This document shows, one piece after another, positions 37,356 through 49,126 of a stretch of DNA of 64,000 bases. The notes under the pieces are model-generated. The model was not told the DNA's origin. It was given only the letters and a program-made list of their open reading frames with translations, and ran no database searches. The position numbers and the translations under genes are program-made. Each line of letters starts with the position of its first letter. The stretch's first letter is position 1. The DNA comes from Allacma fusca (lineage: Eukaryota > Arthropoda > Collembola > Symphypleona > Sminthuridae), in contig OX359247.1 in assembly GCA_947179485.1 (NCBI GenBank), positions 45,357,131 through 45,421,130 on the forward strand, written 5' to 3'.

Positions 37356-37613
37356 ATATATGTATTATAATTTGAGTATACAACGGTAACCTACTTTCAG
37401 AATTAATCGATGATTAACTTCGAAGAAATCACAAGCCGAAAGTTTGAAGTCATAACTTAATATCCACTGTCTTAGATACAGGATCTGTAAGAATTAAATT
37501 CAAGAAAATATAGCATTTCTGAAATTTAATTTGCAGACAAAATAATTTCATTCGAGACATTTATATATTCAGTTATATAAATGTAATTTGATAGACGTAA
37601 TTCTATAAAGTTT

Positions 37614-38720
37614 TTAAACCTGAGGGTTTTCCAGCGATGAGATGGGTCCTATGGCCATTAAGTTACCCAGATGCAATCGCTTTTGATAAAACTGTTCAAA
37701 ATTACGTAGCCATTATAAGTCATATCGGAAGTTTAAAACTAACAAAATATTTTAGCTTCTTGGTAAAGTTAAACAAATTACCGTCACTTGAATGTAATTT
37801 CCCAAACTAGCAATCAGTACTATGTAGAAGAAGCAGCAAATCGTAACTAATATCACATCAAACGTAATTTCGTAGGAAAAATTGGGTACAAGAAAATACG
37901 ATAAGGATCTTATGAACGCAAATACAGAATGAATGGTTATAGGCAAACAGTAGCTGCCGGCGATGTGTTTAAAAGTCTCCATAGCATTCTTAAGTTCTAT
38001 AAACTCTTTTATCAAATCTTCTGGGGATTCAACTTGTACAGTGAAAAGGTCATTTTCATTTTGCTCTGATTCTGAACTTTTAAAGTACGTACCAAAAGAT
38101 TTCATGTAATTTTGATATACTGAAGATAACAAAACGCCAATCACGATAATAAATGTGACAATGTAATTCATTGAAACTACGGATGCTAGTTCTGAGAATA
38201 TAAGAATGCCTCTGTACAACATTGCCAAGACTCTATTTTCCTCATTAATAAACTCCCTCAAATCAAAATAATAAATATGTTTGGCGATTGTCCACAAAAG
38301 TGGTATGTGGCATCCGAAGAGAGTGAAAAGAAGAAATAAGTACACGCGATCCCTGTAGGAGATTACGAGTCCTTTTAGTCGAAATTTGAACAGCAAGGAG
38401 TGGACAAGATTCAAAATATCCTGGCTATAAATTATCGTTGAAATTCGAAGGATCCCTTCTGTTAAGATAAAACTGAAGTATACTGAGTACAAGTTCAACA
38501 ATGTAGAAGCTGGCAGTCTTTCTCTAATTTTCGTGGTTAGTGAGACAGCAAGAAGTAAATGAATAGATATTGCTGCAGCCTGAGCAGCCAAAAATATCTG
38601 TAAAAGTTTCCCAAAGTTAAATGGGAATTTTGTCCCCCAGATTTTGCATGAAATAGACTTTGTAGGGTAACAAAGAGAAAATTTGCCTAAAACCCTTACA
38701 TATTTCACAAGCTGGTCCAT
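37614..38720 (-). CDS. Chemoreceptor-like 7TM protein, duplicate 2, 2 exons, 338 aa
   Basis: Main exon 38720-37782 (313 codons) and last exon 37691-37614 (25 codons plus stop) have exactly the lengths and splice signals of the paralogue at 26867-27973. Most of the protein is the same. Differences cluster in the second hydrophobic region (about residues 60-90), in the loop after the third, and in the last dozen residues, where the tail diverges but keeps its frame and stop. This pattern suggests a functional duplicate with diverging ligand-facing parts, although that is inference. No frame disruption. Confidence 0.7.
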
Positions 38721-39255
38721 TGTTTTTGCTGGAAGTTTTAAATTATTGAATAATATTTTTGATCACTTTTTAAATTTTACAAATGAGCTTGTGAACGTCT
38801 CCAAGTAGTACAAAATAATGCCAAGTGATCCAAGGCTTAAGTATTTGTTTTCCCATAAGGTTAGTAATTCCACCCAAATAAAGTCTAATGTATACAGTAC
38901 TAATCTGTGGTAATCATACAGCCTTATTTCATTACCATTTTTAGTTGTAGCTGTATTTGTTTTCCAGGAGTGTCCAGTTTCAGGACAATTATGAATTAGT
39001 TATCTTACACATTGCACGTATTCTAATTTATATACAGGAAAAACCTTAGCTGTCTGTTAATAAAATTGTTTCTCATGGATAAACTCATTGGTTGTTGATA
39101 ATAAAACGATACCAAATATTTGATGAGTTAATTTCTGAGCAAACATTTATCATTAAACTAAAAGGAGATATTATCCCTAATATCATACTGAAATTTGGGT
39201 ACAAAAACGACAGCACTCATTACAACTGGTTTATCCGATGCTGCCTCTCTATATA

Positions 39256-40088
39256 CAGTAAAACCTGTATATAGTGGTTTCTCTAGGGAACCTAATATTT
39301 GACCACTATGTACAGTGACCACTATACTCAGTATAGTGGTCATGGACCACAATATAGGGTATATATGTATATTAAATGAATATTTTAACGCGTTTAAGAA
39401 GACATCTGGTCGCATTTTTTGTACATAATCATTAATTTTTGACCGTTTAAAAGTTTTCAACTTGTGTTGAGCAAGATATTCTGTATAACGATAATTATTC
39501 TATATAGTAATTCTAAATATGGTTTTTGAATAGATACTAGGTGAAATAGTTTCCAACTATCGTAAAATTACTTTATTATTGACGCCGGCAGATTCTCCGC
39601 AAATATAATTTAAACAAATATAATATTTCTTCTTCCAAGATTCAATACAAACATTGCTTGCTGGCAATCCTGCCTACACGAATTTCAATTTGAGATTTTC
39701 CAATAATTCTAATATTCTCTATTTTTCGAAATGAAAATCAAAGTGTTTTTGAACTGTGCGTGGTATGGAGGTATGGTACCGGGAATATGCTTTATTTAAG
39801 AAACCGTAATCTAGAATAATCTTAGAAATCTATAGAAATTATGAGCAACGATTTCGTGTGCACATGGTTTTTAATGCTGACCACTGTATTCAGAGCTCGA
39901 AGCATGCATTTCGTCATGAATGGACATAAACCAGGGACCATTATTGACAGGGGACCACTATAGAGAAAACCACTGTATACAGGGTTAACGTAATGTTAAA
40001 ACATAGGGCGCATGACGGGGACACACGATATTGGCCACTGTGAACAGGAGACCACTGTATAGGTGGTCACTATATACAGGTTTTACTG
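39256..40088. mobile_element. pogo/Tigger-like non-autonomous element, 833 bp
   Basis: The ends CAGTAAAACCTGTATATAGTG and complement are near-perfect inverted repeats, flanked by TA at 39254-39255 and 40089-40090, as for the pogo branch of Tc1/mariner. GACCACTATA-like words are repeated near both ends. The middle (about 39420-39880) is unrelated AT-rich DNA with no transposase. Confidence 0.8.
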
Positions 40089-40090
40089 TA

Positions 40091-42712
40091 GTTGACGGCT
40101 TTCAATCTTTGCTCATGCATTTATGAAGTTATTCCCATTGATTATCGGTAGTACATTTGATTAATTTGGGTGATTTGAATTTGGGGAAAAGATTAATTAA
40201 ATAATAAGTAAGTGAAAAAAACACATCTAATATTTACATTACGGACGTATAGCTTATGTTACGCCAAGATGCAATGTGCTAGCACCTTCAAATGCATGTA
40301 CATATTTCCTCTGAACATTTTCCGTTCGGATAATTTTCCTTGGACACAACTCTTACGGCTTATTCTCCCCCAAAACATTCCCTCCGATTGTTACAATGAA
40401 GAAATAAAAAAATACCTGGCTATACTTACAGGGACAATAATTATTGATACTTATGGGGAGTTTACAAGCGAACAAACGTGAAGTATGCTAAAGCAAGGCA
40501 TCGCATTGCGAGACTGAGTAAACAGGACGGGTAATAATTTGTTATCTCTGGTCAATTCAAGAAATACTATTTAACATATTTAAGAAGAATTTTCTGGAGC
40601 CGGTATTATTTCAGGGCTCAGCGGACTCAGTGTTGTGCCATTGAAATTTCATTAAAATTTGTTCCCATGTTAGTGCACAATTAAATAGGTTAAGGTTTTA
40701 CTTTAAGTCATACAGAGTAGAATGCTGAAAATGAGCTTGCATTTGACAATGGAAAGTTGATGAGGCAAAAATTGTATGAACACTAATAAAAATGTAGATG
40801 TTTTACTGAAGTTTGAAATGCAATGTTTTGTATTAGCATAGAAATATTGTAGTACAAGCTTTTGTTACGGTCGATAGGAACTAGGAACTGGTGGGATTAG
40901 GACCTGTTCCGGACCTTTTAGAGGTTACTTATTGTTTCCCAGCTTACCCTAGATTCTTTCATTAATTTGTATCCTTAAGGCATAATATACGCATCATGCT
41001 GAGGTGTATAAATATAAAATTCTTTTCTTGAATAAAACGCAGTCCATTCAAGACTTCCAAGATAAATAAAACTCAGACGGTTTAATCCTCTCTACTAACA
41101 AGTAAACATTTTTTGGTGCCCTCTCCAGATTTTCAAAATTCCGCCAAAACTACTTCGCGCATACCCTGTGTACTACTTTAAGATACATCTGCCACATGAA
41201 AAATCCTTTGTGGTTTTTTAAAAAAGATTGGCGCGAAGTCAATTTGTCCTGAAATTCAAAACTGGAATTTTTAAATGGGATTTAACATGGTGAATTACAA
41301 GTTTCACGTACACGTTTTTTGTGAAACGGTTTTCTGTTTCCCAGTAATCTGCTCTATGCGTTTATTAAGGAAATAAAGGTTAAGAATGGAATGTTTGATT
41401 TACAGTAATCAATCCTGCAATTATTTGGCATCTGTACACTTGTCACCCAGGAAAAAAAATTCAGCTAAAATGAATATTTGTAATAAATTATTTGGAACTT
41501 CTTTTATCAAATGCCATTATGGGAGATACTTTTTTACATATGTGTGCTACAGCTGTTCCCCATTGTGCACAGTTCCACTGGGCATAAATTGTGTGATCTT
41601 TGGGGTAAACGGGGCTATCGCGTTATATGGTAAAAGTAAAAATTGAATTCAGTATGAAAAAGCATGAATTTTTATGCAGGGGCTCCATCGTTGGTATCAT
41701 ATTGCCAAAATATTTAAAAATCATGAAATTTTAAAATATTTAAATGAATTTTAACATTAATTTTCTGAACATGACAGAAATTTTTAAATTTTGATTTATT
41801 TCATTTTGCCTTAACATTTCTACAAAATTAGGGATTTCGCGGGTAGCAAAAAATTTGCAATAGTGCTGAAACGCTGTTAGTATTTATTAAAAGACAACTA
41901 AGAAATTCTGCACTTTTTCCAATCCATATCAAGAAGAAATTACCATGTTAAAATTCAAATAATGTTTTTTCAATTACACGAATTTTTTCAACTGGATTCC
42001 GGCGATTACATTCCAACGATGACACGTCTATGGTAAAGTACATACTTTATAGATAGTAGTCCGCCGAACGTTTACTTTTGCGATACTCATCAAATCCGAA
42101 CAACAATCCGACACACTTTTGAAAATCAGAAATATGACGAAGTTTACGTATGAAACTGATTTAAAGAGCTTGTAGGTTCCGAGACCTGAATTTTTGACAT
42201 GGGAAATGGATATTGAAAACAATTTTGAACGCTGATATACATAAGTGCTACTTTAGGCTACCATATTTACAACCTTTGATGTGAAGAGGTCAAATCCCTC
42301 GTAGCCCGTAAACTCTAGCTTGTAAACTTGATTTGATTCTCCTAGTTTTAGAGGGTTAATTTCCTTATTTTTCAGTACTTAATCCTACCGTACAGAAAGT
42401 AATGACAAAGTCATAGTTTTCAAAAATCTAGGAGGCTATTCTAGAACCAAATTTACGATACCATAAGTATTAAATTTCATAGACGCCAACTGTTTTAACT
42501 TAAAAAGCTACAAATTTAACCTCTCTGATTTCGTCTAAATGCACTAACACTTAAACGTAAATCTCATGCAAAGTTGTGTAAAATGTAGCATACAATTCTT
42601 TACAAAACTCATTGCTCCAGGATTATTTAAGGCTGTCGCGCAAAAAAGTAAAATAAAATAAAATTGAAACATTCAAAAAAACGGTTTCATAATTTTAAAA
42701 AAAATAGTGTTA
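40091..42712. other. Intergenic region, nothing recognised
   Basis: About 2.6 kb of AT-rich DNA. Short ORFs such as 40212-40481 and 41386-41646 show no recognisable motif and look like chance. No LTR, polypurine tract or inverted ends could be identified next to the retroelement ORF that ends at 42713, so the 3' end of that element is undefined. Confidence 0.5.
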
Positions 42713-45700
42713 TTAGTACTGACGGGTATATTTGATAAAAATACTGAGGAGATGATTTTTGTTTGTCACTGGGTCTCTCCTGAGTTCTTCCTGTAAAAAA
42801 TCATGTCCGAGGTCTCGAAAAACTATTTCGATTCTTGTTCGACCTCTGAGGGTTCGTATGAGATTTATTATGTCCGGTTCATCTGGTCTTCCATCAATGA
42901 CAACTGATCGCCATTGGGGTGTTTGGAATCGGTCTATTGCACTTGGTATCATGTGTATTGGTGTTATTCCTGGTCGTCTCTCATTCCTTGGAGATAATTG
43001 ATATGGTTTGTAACTTGGTCCGTCTCCACGGTTGCTAATTTGCTCCCGAATTCTATGAAAATGTTCTCTTTGCCAGATTCGTATCGTGACAAGTTCGTTT
43101 AGGTCTCTGAAAGAACCTGTTTTCCGGGGTTGTCTTAGAGTGGCTACTCCTCCTTTTAGTTTTCTAGCGTATAGGGTAGTTGGCTTTTGGCCTTCTCCCG
43201 CTAGTTTCATTGCGAATATCCAGTCTTCCCATTGTCCTAGTTCTTCCTCTATGTCGTCGATTGGATTGGGTTGACTTCCGCTACTCTGGTTTATTGCTCC
43301 GAATTGTCGCCACTCCTGAATTGCCGCGTCCTGATGATAAAGAGTTATGATCCTTTCGGTCATACTCGCAAATTCTTGAAAACTTAGCATGTGTATGGGT
43401 ATACTCGCTAGTTGTTGTAGAGCTTTCTCTCCACGTCCGGTGATGGCGTCTCCTCTGAGCAGGAAACTATTTATCCATATTTCTTGCTCTCGCCAGGTTG
43501 GCTGAGTTCCTATGTCAAACCACATCTGAGTAATTAATCGGCGTAGCTCGGTTCCCGTGAGCCCTTGCATTACTCCCTGATGTTCCCGACATGTTAGATA
43601 TGTTGGTACTTGATGATTATCAATACCTCTCTGACCATTGAACAATGTTGTCCAAAGTCTCGGTATCATTTCCCCTGGTGAGATGTTCATGTCTCCTGCC
43701 ATTGTTTCCAGACGGGTATTTTCCATTGGTACGTTTCTTCGACTTTGCCCGTATAGGATGAGCAGGTCTCGCTCCCTTGGGTCTAGTCTGCGATAATCTG
43801 TGGGATGGTCCATTGCATCATACAGCAATGCCCTTCTTTCCCGGATTAATTCTCCGTGATTGTTGTAATCTATTCCTGCCTGGTGTTCGGCGTATTCTAT
43901 ATTTGATTCATGAGCATCTGTTCTGGGTTCGCTTAAGGTGCTAAGCGCCCTTTGTAACTGCTCGAGTCGTAGTTGAGGTGGTTGAGTAGGTTGTTGGTGG
44001 ATGTCAAGTCTCTCGATAAATGTCTCCCTGTACATTCTGTTGAGCCATCTCACTAAATTTTGTTCTGGACTGTTGGTTGAGCGATGTGAGATATTATATG
44101 TCGGAAATCTCTCTGGGTCGATGGTAGATTTCTGATAACAATGAGGACACATGGTGGATCGTTCCCTGGTGTCCATGTTGTTGCTGAAGTAGTTGGTCCT
44201 CCTGGAGTACTGTGCTTCTATCCGGCTATGGCGTTCGTCTCCAGATATGTCTTCCAGTACTTGATCCAGAAATCTCGGCGGTGAGTGGTCCAATGGGTCA
44301 TTGGCCCTTTCCACCATATTTCTCACTTGAAGTCGTACCGGATCCAGTTGGCTGTATAACTGTGTCTCGTTCGGGTTGGTAAAGATGACTATTTCCGCAT
44401 CCTCATCTTCCCAACTTGGTGCTACCATCCATCCACGGACTCCTATGTAAAATGATACATGAGCTAAATCAACGAATCTTACATCAGGTGAGTCAGGTTG
44501 TGTCAGTGGATCTTCCGGTGCTGCAGTTGGTGGGTTTTCCTGGCGTTCTTCCTTAAGCTCCACCTTTCGTTGACGTTGTCTAGCTCGTCTGGAATTCAGT
44601 CTGTCTTCAATGGGTTGTGATGGCTGTCCCGCTATCGTGGATGGTCCTGGTGATGGTGACCTTGATCCTCGTCTGTCCCTAGTATCGTTGAATATTACAG
44701 TCCTAATGGGTGAGTATACTCTAACCCTGGGTCGTTCACTATCTGGCTCTGGACCTCGTTGTCGTCCTCTATACCGGAATGTACAGTTTGGGGCATTGTC
44801 TCTTCCGTACAATCTGTCCAACTCTGGTCTTCTCCTTCGGATGTATTGTACAGGTATATCCTTTTGTCTTTGCCAAGCTTCATGTGCTGCTAACTTGGTC
44901 TTTGGTCTTACGGGTGGCTTGTGACCATGTTTAAGTGGGCAGTATTCACATCTGGTCTTCACCCACTTGCTGTTTGTCTCGTTGTCTGATGAACTATCTA
45001 TCTGGTGTTCTGATGGTGGCTTTTCCTCGTCGTCTAAGACTTCTTCCTTGATTACATTCGATGATGTCCCGGCTCCTTCTTCTTGAGCCTCCACAGCTTG
45101 TTCCGTTGGCACAGACGGTTCCTCTTCTGAGGCCAAAACCGGTCCTTCTGCTCCCTCTGTCCTTCGTGGGTGGCTTCTACCGGGGTCGCCTTTCCGTATT
45201 GGGTCCTGGTTCCCTCCGAAGTCCATTCCAACGGACGTGCCAATATAGATTACCATTCTGAGGGTAAATCGTACAAGCTGTTGAATAATCCCTGTAGGCC
45301 TTCCTGACGATGAGTGAGCCTCCTCTTCCTCAATCCGTGCCAGCATAAGCTGTAGCTGTTGTTTCAAGAATTGTCTGCTATAACTGACGGGTGACCATGC
45401 GTTGGTCGGTCCTACGAATGCCTCTCGCCGCTGCCGTTCTCTGGCTGCTCGTTCCGACGTTCGCTGGAAGAGTGGGTGGGTGTGTGAGACGTTGGCATGT
45501 GCCTTTGTCTCCCATCCCTTGAGTTCTTTTTCTTCGAGATGGTCAACTCCGTTGTATATGTGTGGTATGAGCAAAACTATCGTCCAGTTTGCTTCCGTGA
45601 TTGTTGTTGCTAGTGCGAAGTGTACAACTTCACCTATTGCAATTTCCTCAGTGGGGTGAACATAGTCTTCCCCTTTTGTTATACTGTGAGGGTTGTTTTG

Positions 45701-48700
45701 GATCTGGCGTTGTAGATTATTTATCTGGTCTTTTGCCAAGATACTTCGCCTGGTGCGTGTGTGTGTGTCTTTAAGTCCCAGAATTTGGATGACTTTGTTG
45801 ATGAATTTCCCGTACTGTATCTCGTACTCCTTCCAAATTTCGTATTTGGTTTGTAGTGGTAACGGGATTGGTTTTGTTAGTAAGTCCATTGCGACTGATT
45901 GTAAGGTCTTAGTTGTCAGATGGTAACCGTCACGTATTGCTTGTGACATTAACCAAATAGCTTGCGGTAATTTTCGTTGGTCTCGAATCTTTTGTCGTCG
46001 TTCCTCTTCCTCCGAAGTGGGTTCAGGAGCATGTCGTCGCTCTCTCCCGTTTTCGGATTCTTCCGGGTCCACTTCTTTGCCTAAAGCTTGATTCCATACT
46101 TTGGCTACAGAAGTTTCGTTGAGGTAATGAGCATTCCTTTGGATATCACCTGGTAATGCTATTAAGTTCGGAGATATTTCTGTTGCTGTTGGATCTTCCT
46201 TAAGAAAATCTTCTAACTCTTTTTCCTCACTGGCGTTGACGGGCATTATCATCCAGATGGGTCGTTGGTCTGGTAGTTGGGACTCAATGAGTACCCAGTC
46301 CTGTGGTATTTTGACTGTTTTTAGTGGTTTGTTCCATCTCCTGACTGCGTCTAGGATTGAGCTGGTATAGACTCCTACTATGACCATTCCCGTGGTACAC
46401 ATGCCTACGGCTCCTGCTACTCCTCGTACTACTCCATTCTGCCAGAGTCGGTGCGCTGTGGCTGAACCGAAGCCTTGGTACCGTACGGCTGAATTTCCGA
46501 CCGGTGGGCATTCCCGTTGGCCGTAAGGGTCATAGTGTCCGATTTCCTCTGAGTCTTCCTTATTTTCAAAGTCTAGGCTGACATGGTCAAAGCCTCTTGG
46601 ACTGGTTAGATTCTCGGTTTCCAATCGGGTCCACCACTGGTAATGTGATGCCCGGGTTGTTGGATATGGTCCGTAGTGTCCCGTCAATTCCTTTCTCAAG
46701 GTTGATTGTCCTACAGCAGATGTAATTAAACCGAACATTAATAAAAATGATAACCAACTGTTACCAAGGTAAGGTATGGGTCCTCCTCGTCTTCCTCCTC
46801 CTCCACGTCCCATTTCCGGTGTGTGAGGTGGCGTTTGGATTGATGAGGTTGGTTGTCGTGGTTCCTCGTCTTCACTGAGAATGACGGTTCCGTCCTGGGG
46901 TGAGTTGGCAAAATCAGCCAATGAAAGCTGGTGGTTATTAACAATTTCCGTTGTCTCCGACGTTACTGATGATTCTCGATCTTTGTGTTTTCTTTTTGAT
47001 CTGATCACTTCAAAATCCTCTGAGCTACTGCTCTGTTCATTGTGTTGCTCGGCTATAGATAGCTCAGATGTTGCAACTTCGACGTTTTGTCCTGGTGAGG
47101 GTGGCATTTCCGTTGCCATTCCTGTTGGGCTTGCAGTTTCTGGACCATTTCGTTTTTCCTGAGCGAGCAAACGCTCTAGCTCTCCGGATGTGGCTGTTGA
47201 CGTTGGAATGTTCGTTGGTTCAAAGTGTGCTGGAGGCAATTCCCTGGTCTGAAGGTCTATCTTTGACTCAGCACATACCAAGTGAAAGTCGTTATCATTT
47301 CTCCACTTTATCCATTCCTGGCGGTGGCGTGCTAATTCCTTCATTAATCCTTCCTTTTGCTTTTTCGCGCTGTCTGCATTGACGTTTTGTCTGGCAAGGT
47401 TGCGGATGATTTCCCCGAGATCTTTTATTCGGTTTACCATCTCCTCATGCTTCCCTGCCTTCCTGGAGTCCTCTCCAATTTTTACGATGTTCGACTGCCA
47501 TTTCGCCGGTGGTTGGGTTGGTACTGTGCTCTGTCCGAATAGCTCTAAGATGGTCATCTGAGCTTCCTTCTTAACCTTCTTCTCCTTCTTTGCACGTTTC
47601 TTTGCATGATGTTCACATTCCTGTTGTATCACTGGTCCACTGTCGGTTGCAATTACTTGTCGTACCCTTTTACATCCTTTCCTACTACAGGTTTGGATAG
47701 GTACTGTCTCTTCCTCTTCTGAATCTGAAGAAGATTCATTAGCGGTATCTCTGTCCGCTGTTGTAGCTGTGTCCGTGGCAATTTCCTCGCTCCATAATGT
47801 CACAGCTACTGATGGTGGAGTCACTACAGGTACTTCCACTGGTCTTTCTCTTTGAGCGATGCAAACTGCACGCTGTGGTTTAGGTGGTTCACTATTAACC
47901 GGTATTGTTGGCGGTGGCATCTTTGTGACCGCGGTATAGCTTAAGGCTGGAGCTGCTATGGGTACTGTCAGTATTGACTCCCTCTCCATTCGGTCCTTGT
48001 AATCTCTCGCTGCTGGCGATAGAAATGGCGAAGGTGGTGGGGTTGACTCTCTCCTGCTCCTTGACCGCGCTGGACTGTCATAGCGGCTCCTTGACCTGTC
48101 GTCCTCCCGTCGCTTCTTCCTCTCTGATGACGACTCTGTCTCCCGCTTCCTGGTCCTGCTGTCTTTAGAGCTGTGTCTTTCCCTTGAACTTTCTCTTGAG
48201 CTCCTGTGTTGTCTGCCCGAATTTTCTCCATTGGTGATGGCCCGCCCGCGGCCTCTCCCGGCTGGTACCATATGTGCCGAGTAGGCTGCGAATCTCGGAG
48301 GCTCCCTTCGTCGGTCCTCCAAGTTCCCTCGTCTCAGATCGGGTCCATAGTTGTCATCAATACGTCTACTGATTCTATGGGCTACGTCCTCGACCTGTTC
48401 TTCTTGTTGCGGTAACCATTCACTAATTTCGGGGATGTTGACTCGGGTTACTCCACAAATAGGGTCGGCTCCCATCGCTTTCCGAGATGAGCTTCGACTT
48501 GTCTTGCCTCGTTCATATTGAAGGCCTGGAGTAAATGCCCATGGATCATGGTCATAATCTCCCCTTGGATTCTTTTGTCCGGGCACGTCCTTTTCTTGCC
48601 TATAATTTTGGACTAGCCATGGATCATCTGGCTGTCTATTACGTGTTCTACAGATGGGGATCTGTCGTCGTATGGGAGTGGGATTAAATTCTTGTCCTTT

Positions 48701-49126
48701 AAAAAGGTAAACAAGATCATCTGGCGCTCGCTCGCCTCTATCTACTTCCACTTGTTGTTCCGGAAAATTTATTGACCCGCAAAAGCGCGGTTCTCGTCGT
48801 AGTATACGATAATCTATTGTTAACTCTCGAGGTTTTCTGAGAGCTCCAATTAGTACTGAATGGGTTACGATCTCTCGCCCATCTCGTCCTTGGACGATAA
48901 TCCTATGGGGTAATTTCCCGTCTACTCTGAGAACAACTTCCAGTCGTCCCGTATCTGAGTTTGGCAAAATTTTTGCTTGTGGTATTTCCACTTCAGTTTG
49001 ACTCACGTATTGGGTCCAATAACGTGGTCGATCGTCGTCGTCCCTGTCGACGGCGGGTAGGGCGTCTTGGCGTGGAGTCTCGTTGGTTCGAGACCCGGAT
49101 GCACGTGACCCTCTGTTCTCTGACAT
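42713..49126 (-). CDS. Giant third ORF of the retroelement, 2137 aa
   Basis: One uninterrupted frame downstream of pol, in the env position. Seen along it: an RS-rich stretch (about residues 310-360); Cys-containing CSRKGCKR (about 478) before a lysine-rich run; a signal-peptide-like hydrophobic stretch WLSFLLMFGLITSAVG (about 785-805); another hydrophobic stretch (about 905-925); N-glycosylation sequons; furin-like RERR (about 1030) and RTRR (about 1125); a short hydrophobic segment (about 1295); then about 830 hydrophilic residues with CxxC pairs near 1390 and 1660. The middle third is envelope-like in layout, but I recognise no known fusion protein, and the flanking parts look nuclear or structural. 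It may be a polyprotein or be spliced. The start at 49126 overlaps the preceding basic ORF. Function unknown. Confidence 0.6.
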   Translation of the reverse strand: MSENRGSRASGSRTNETPRQDALPAVDRDDDDRPRYWTQYVSQTEVEIPQAKILPNSDTGRLEVVLRVDGKLPHRIIVQGRDGREIVTHSVLIGALRKPRELTIDYRILRREPRFCGSINFPEQQVEVDRGERAPDDLVYLFKGQEFNPTPIRRQIPICRTRNRQPDDPWLVQNYRQEKDVPGQKNPRGDYDHDPWAFTPGLQYERGKTSRSSSRKAMGADPICGVTRVNIPEISEWLPQQEEQVEDVAHRISRRIDDNYGPDLRRGNLEDRRREPPRFAAYSAHMVPAGRGRGRAITNGENSGRQHRSSRESSRERHSSKDSRTRKRETESSSERKKRREDDRSRSRYDSPARSRSRRESTPPPSPFLSPAARDYKDRMERESILTVPIAAPALSYTAVTKMPPPTIPVNSEPPKPQRAVCIAQRERPVEVPVVTPPSVAVTLWSEEIATDTATTADRDTANESSSDSEEEETVPIQTCSRKGCKRVRQVIATDSGPVIQQECEHHAKKRAKKEKKVKKEAQMTILELFGQSTVPTQPPAKWQSNIVKIGEDSRKAGKHEEMVNRIKDLGEIIRNLARQNVNADSAKKQKEGLMKELARHRQEWIKWRNDNDFHLVCAESKIDLQTRELPPAHFEPTNIPTSTATSGELERLLAQEKRNGPETASPTGMATEMPPSPGQNVEVATSELSIAEQHNEQSSSSEDFEVIRSKRKHKDRESSVTSETTEIVNNHQLSLADFANSPQDGTVILSEDEEPRQPTSSIQTPPHTPEMGRGGGGRRGGPIPYLGNSWLSFLLMFGLITSAVGQSTLRKELTGHYGPYPTTRASHYQWWTRLETENLTSPRGFDHVSLDFENKEDSEEIGHYDPYGQRECPPVGNSAVRYQGFGSATAHRLWQNGVVRGVAGAVGMCTTGMVIVGVYTSSILDAVRRWNKPLKTVKIPQDWVLIESQLPDQRPIWMIMPVNASEEKELEDFLKEDPTATEISPNLIALPGDIQRNAHYLNETSVAKVWNQALGKEVDPEESENGRERRHAPEPTSEEEERRQKIRDQRKLPQAIWLMSQAIRDGYHLTTKTLQSVAMDLLTKPIPLPLQTKYEIWKEYEIQYGKFINKVIQILGLKDTHTRTRRSILAKDQINNLQRQIQNNPHSITKGEDYVHPTEEIAIGEVVHFALATTITEANWTIVLLIPHIYNGVDHLEEKELKGWETKAHANVSHTHPLFQRTSERAARERQRREAFVGPTNAWSPVSYSRQFLKQQLQLMLARIEEEEAHSSSGRPTGIIQQLVRFTLRMVIYIGTSVGMDFGGNQDPIRKGDPGRSHPRRTEGAEGPVLASEEEPSVPTEQAVEAQEEGAGTSSNVIKEEVLDDEEKPPSEHQIDSSSDNETNSKWVKTRCEYCPLKHGHKPPVRPKTKLAAHEAWQRQKDIPVQYIRRRRPELDRLYGRDNAPNCTFRYRGRQRGPEPDSERPRVRVYSPIRTVIFNDTRDRRGSRSPSPGPSTIAGQPSQPIEDRLNSRRARQRQRKVELKEERQENPPTAAPEDPLTQPDSPDVRFVDLAHVSFYIGVRGWMVAPSWEDEDAEIVIFTNPNETQLYSQLDPVRLQVRNMVERANDPLDHSPPRFLDQVLEDISGDERHSRIEAQYSRRTNYFSNNMDTRERSTMCPHCYQKSTIDPERFPTYNISHRSTNSPEQNLVRWLNRMYRETFIERLDIHQQPTQPPQLRLEQLQRALSTLSEPRTDAHESNIEYAEHQAGIDYNNHGELIRERRALLYDAMDHPTDYRRLDPRERDLLILYGQSRRNVPMENTRLETMAGDMNISPGEMIPRLWTTLFNGQRGIDNHQVPTYLTCREHQGVMQGLTGTELRRLITQMWFDIGTQPTWREQEIWINSFLLRGDAITGRGEKALQQLASIPIHMLSFQEFASMTERIITLYHQDAAIQEWRQFGAINQSSGSQPNPIDDIEEELGQWEDWIFAMKLAGEGQKPTTLYARKLKGGVATLRQPRKTGSFRDLNELVTIRIWQREHFHRIREQISNRGDGPSYKPYQLSPRNERRPGITPIHMIPSAIDRFQTPQWRSVVIDGRPDEPDIINLIRTLRGRTRIEIVFRDLGHDFLQEELRRDPVTNKNHLLSIFIKYTRQY

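Larger units (their letters stand above)
35575..39161. repeat. Segmental duplication, copy 2
   Basis: Direct copy of 23565-28703 with the same gene and flanks. It lacks the 25709-26561 hAT element and most of the right half of the 24239-25139 element. It retains the original orientation of the segment that is inverted in copy 1, and it has expanded a 21-bp unit to about seven copies. Confidence 0.8.

Noticed and set aside
37162-37389. ORFs in both directions with repeated peptide units
   Set aside because: They are translations of the 21-bp minisatellite, whose length is a multiple of three, so frames stay open by construction.
42600-42712. 3' LTR or polypurine tract of the left retroelement copy
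   Set aside because: No purine tract or TG...CA bounded repeat could be found, and there is no second LTR in the window to compare.
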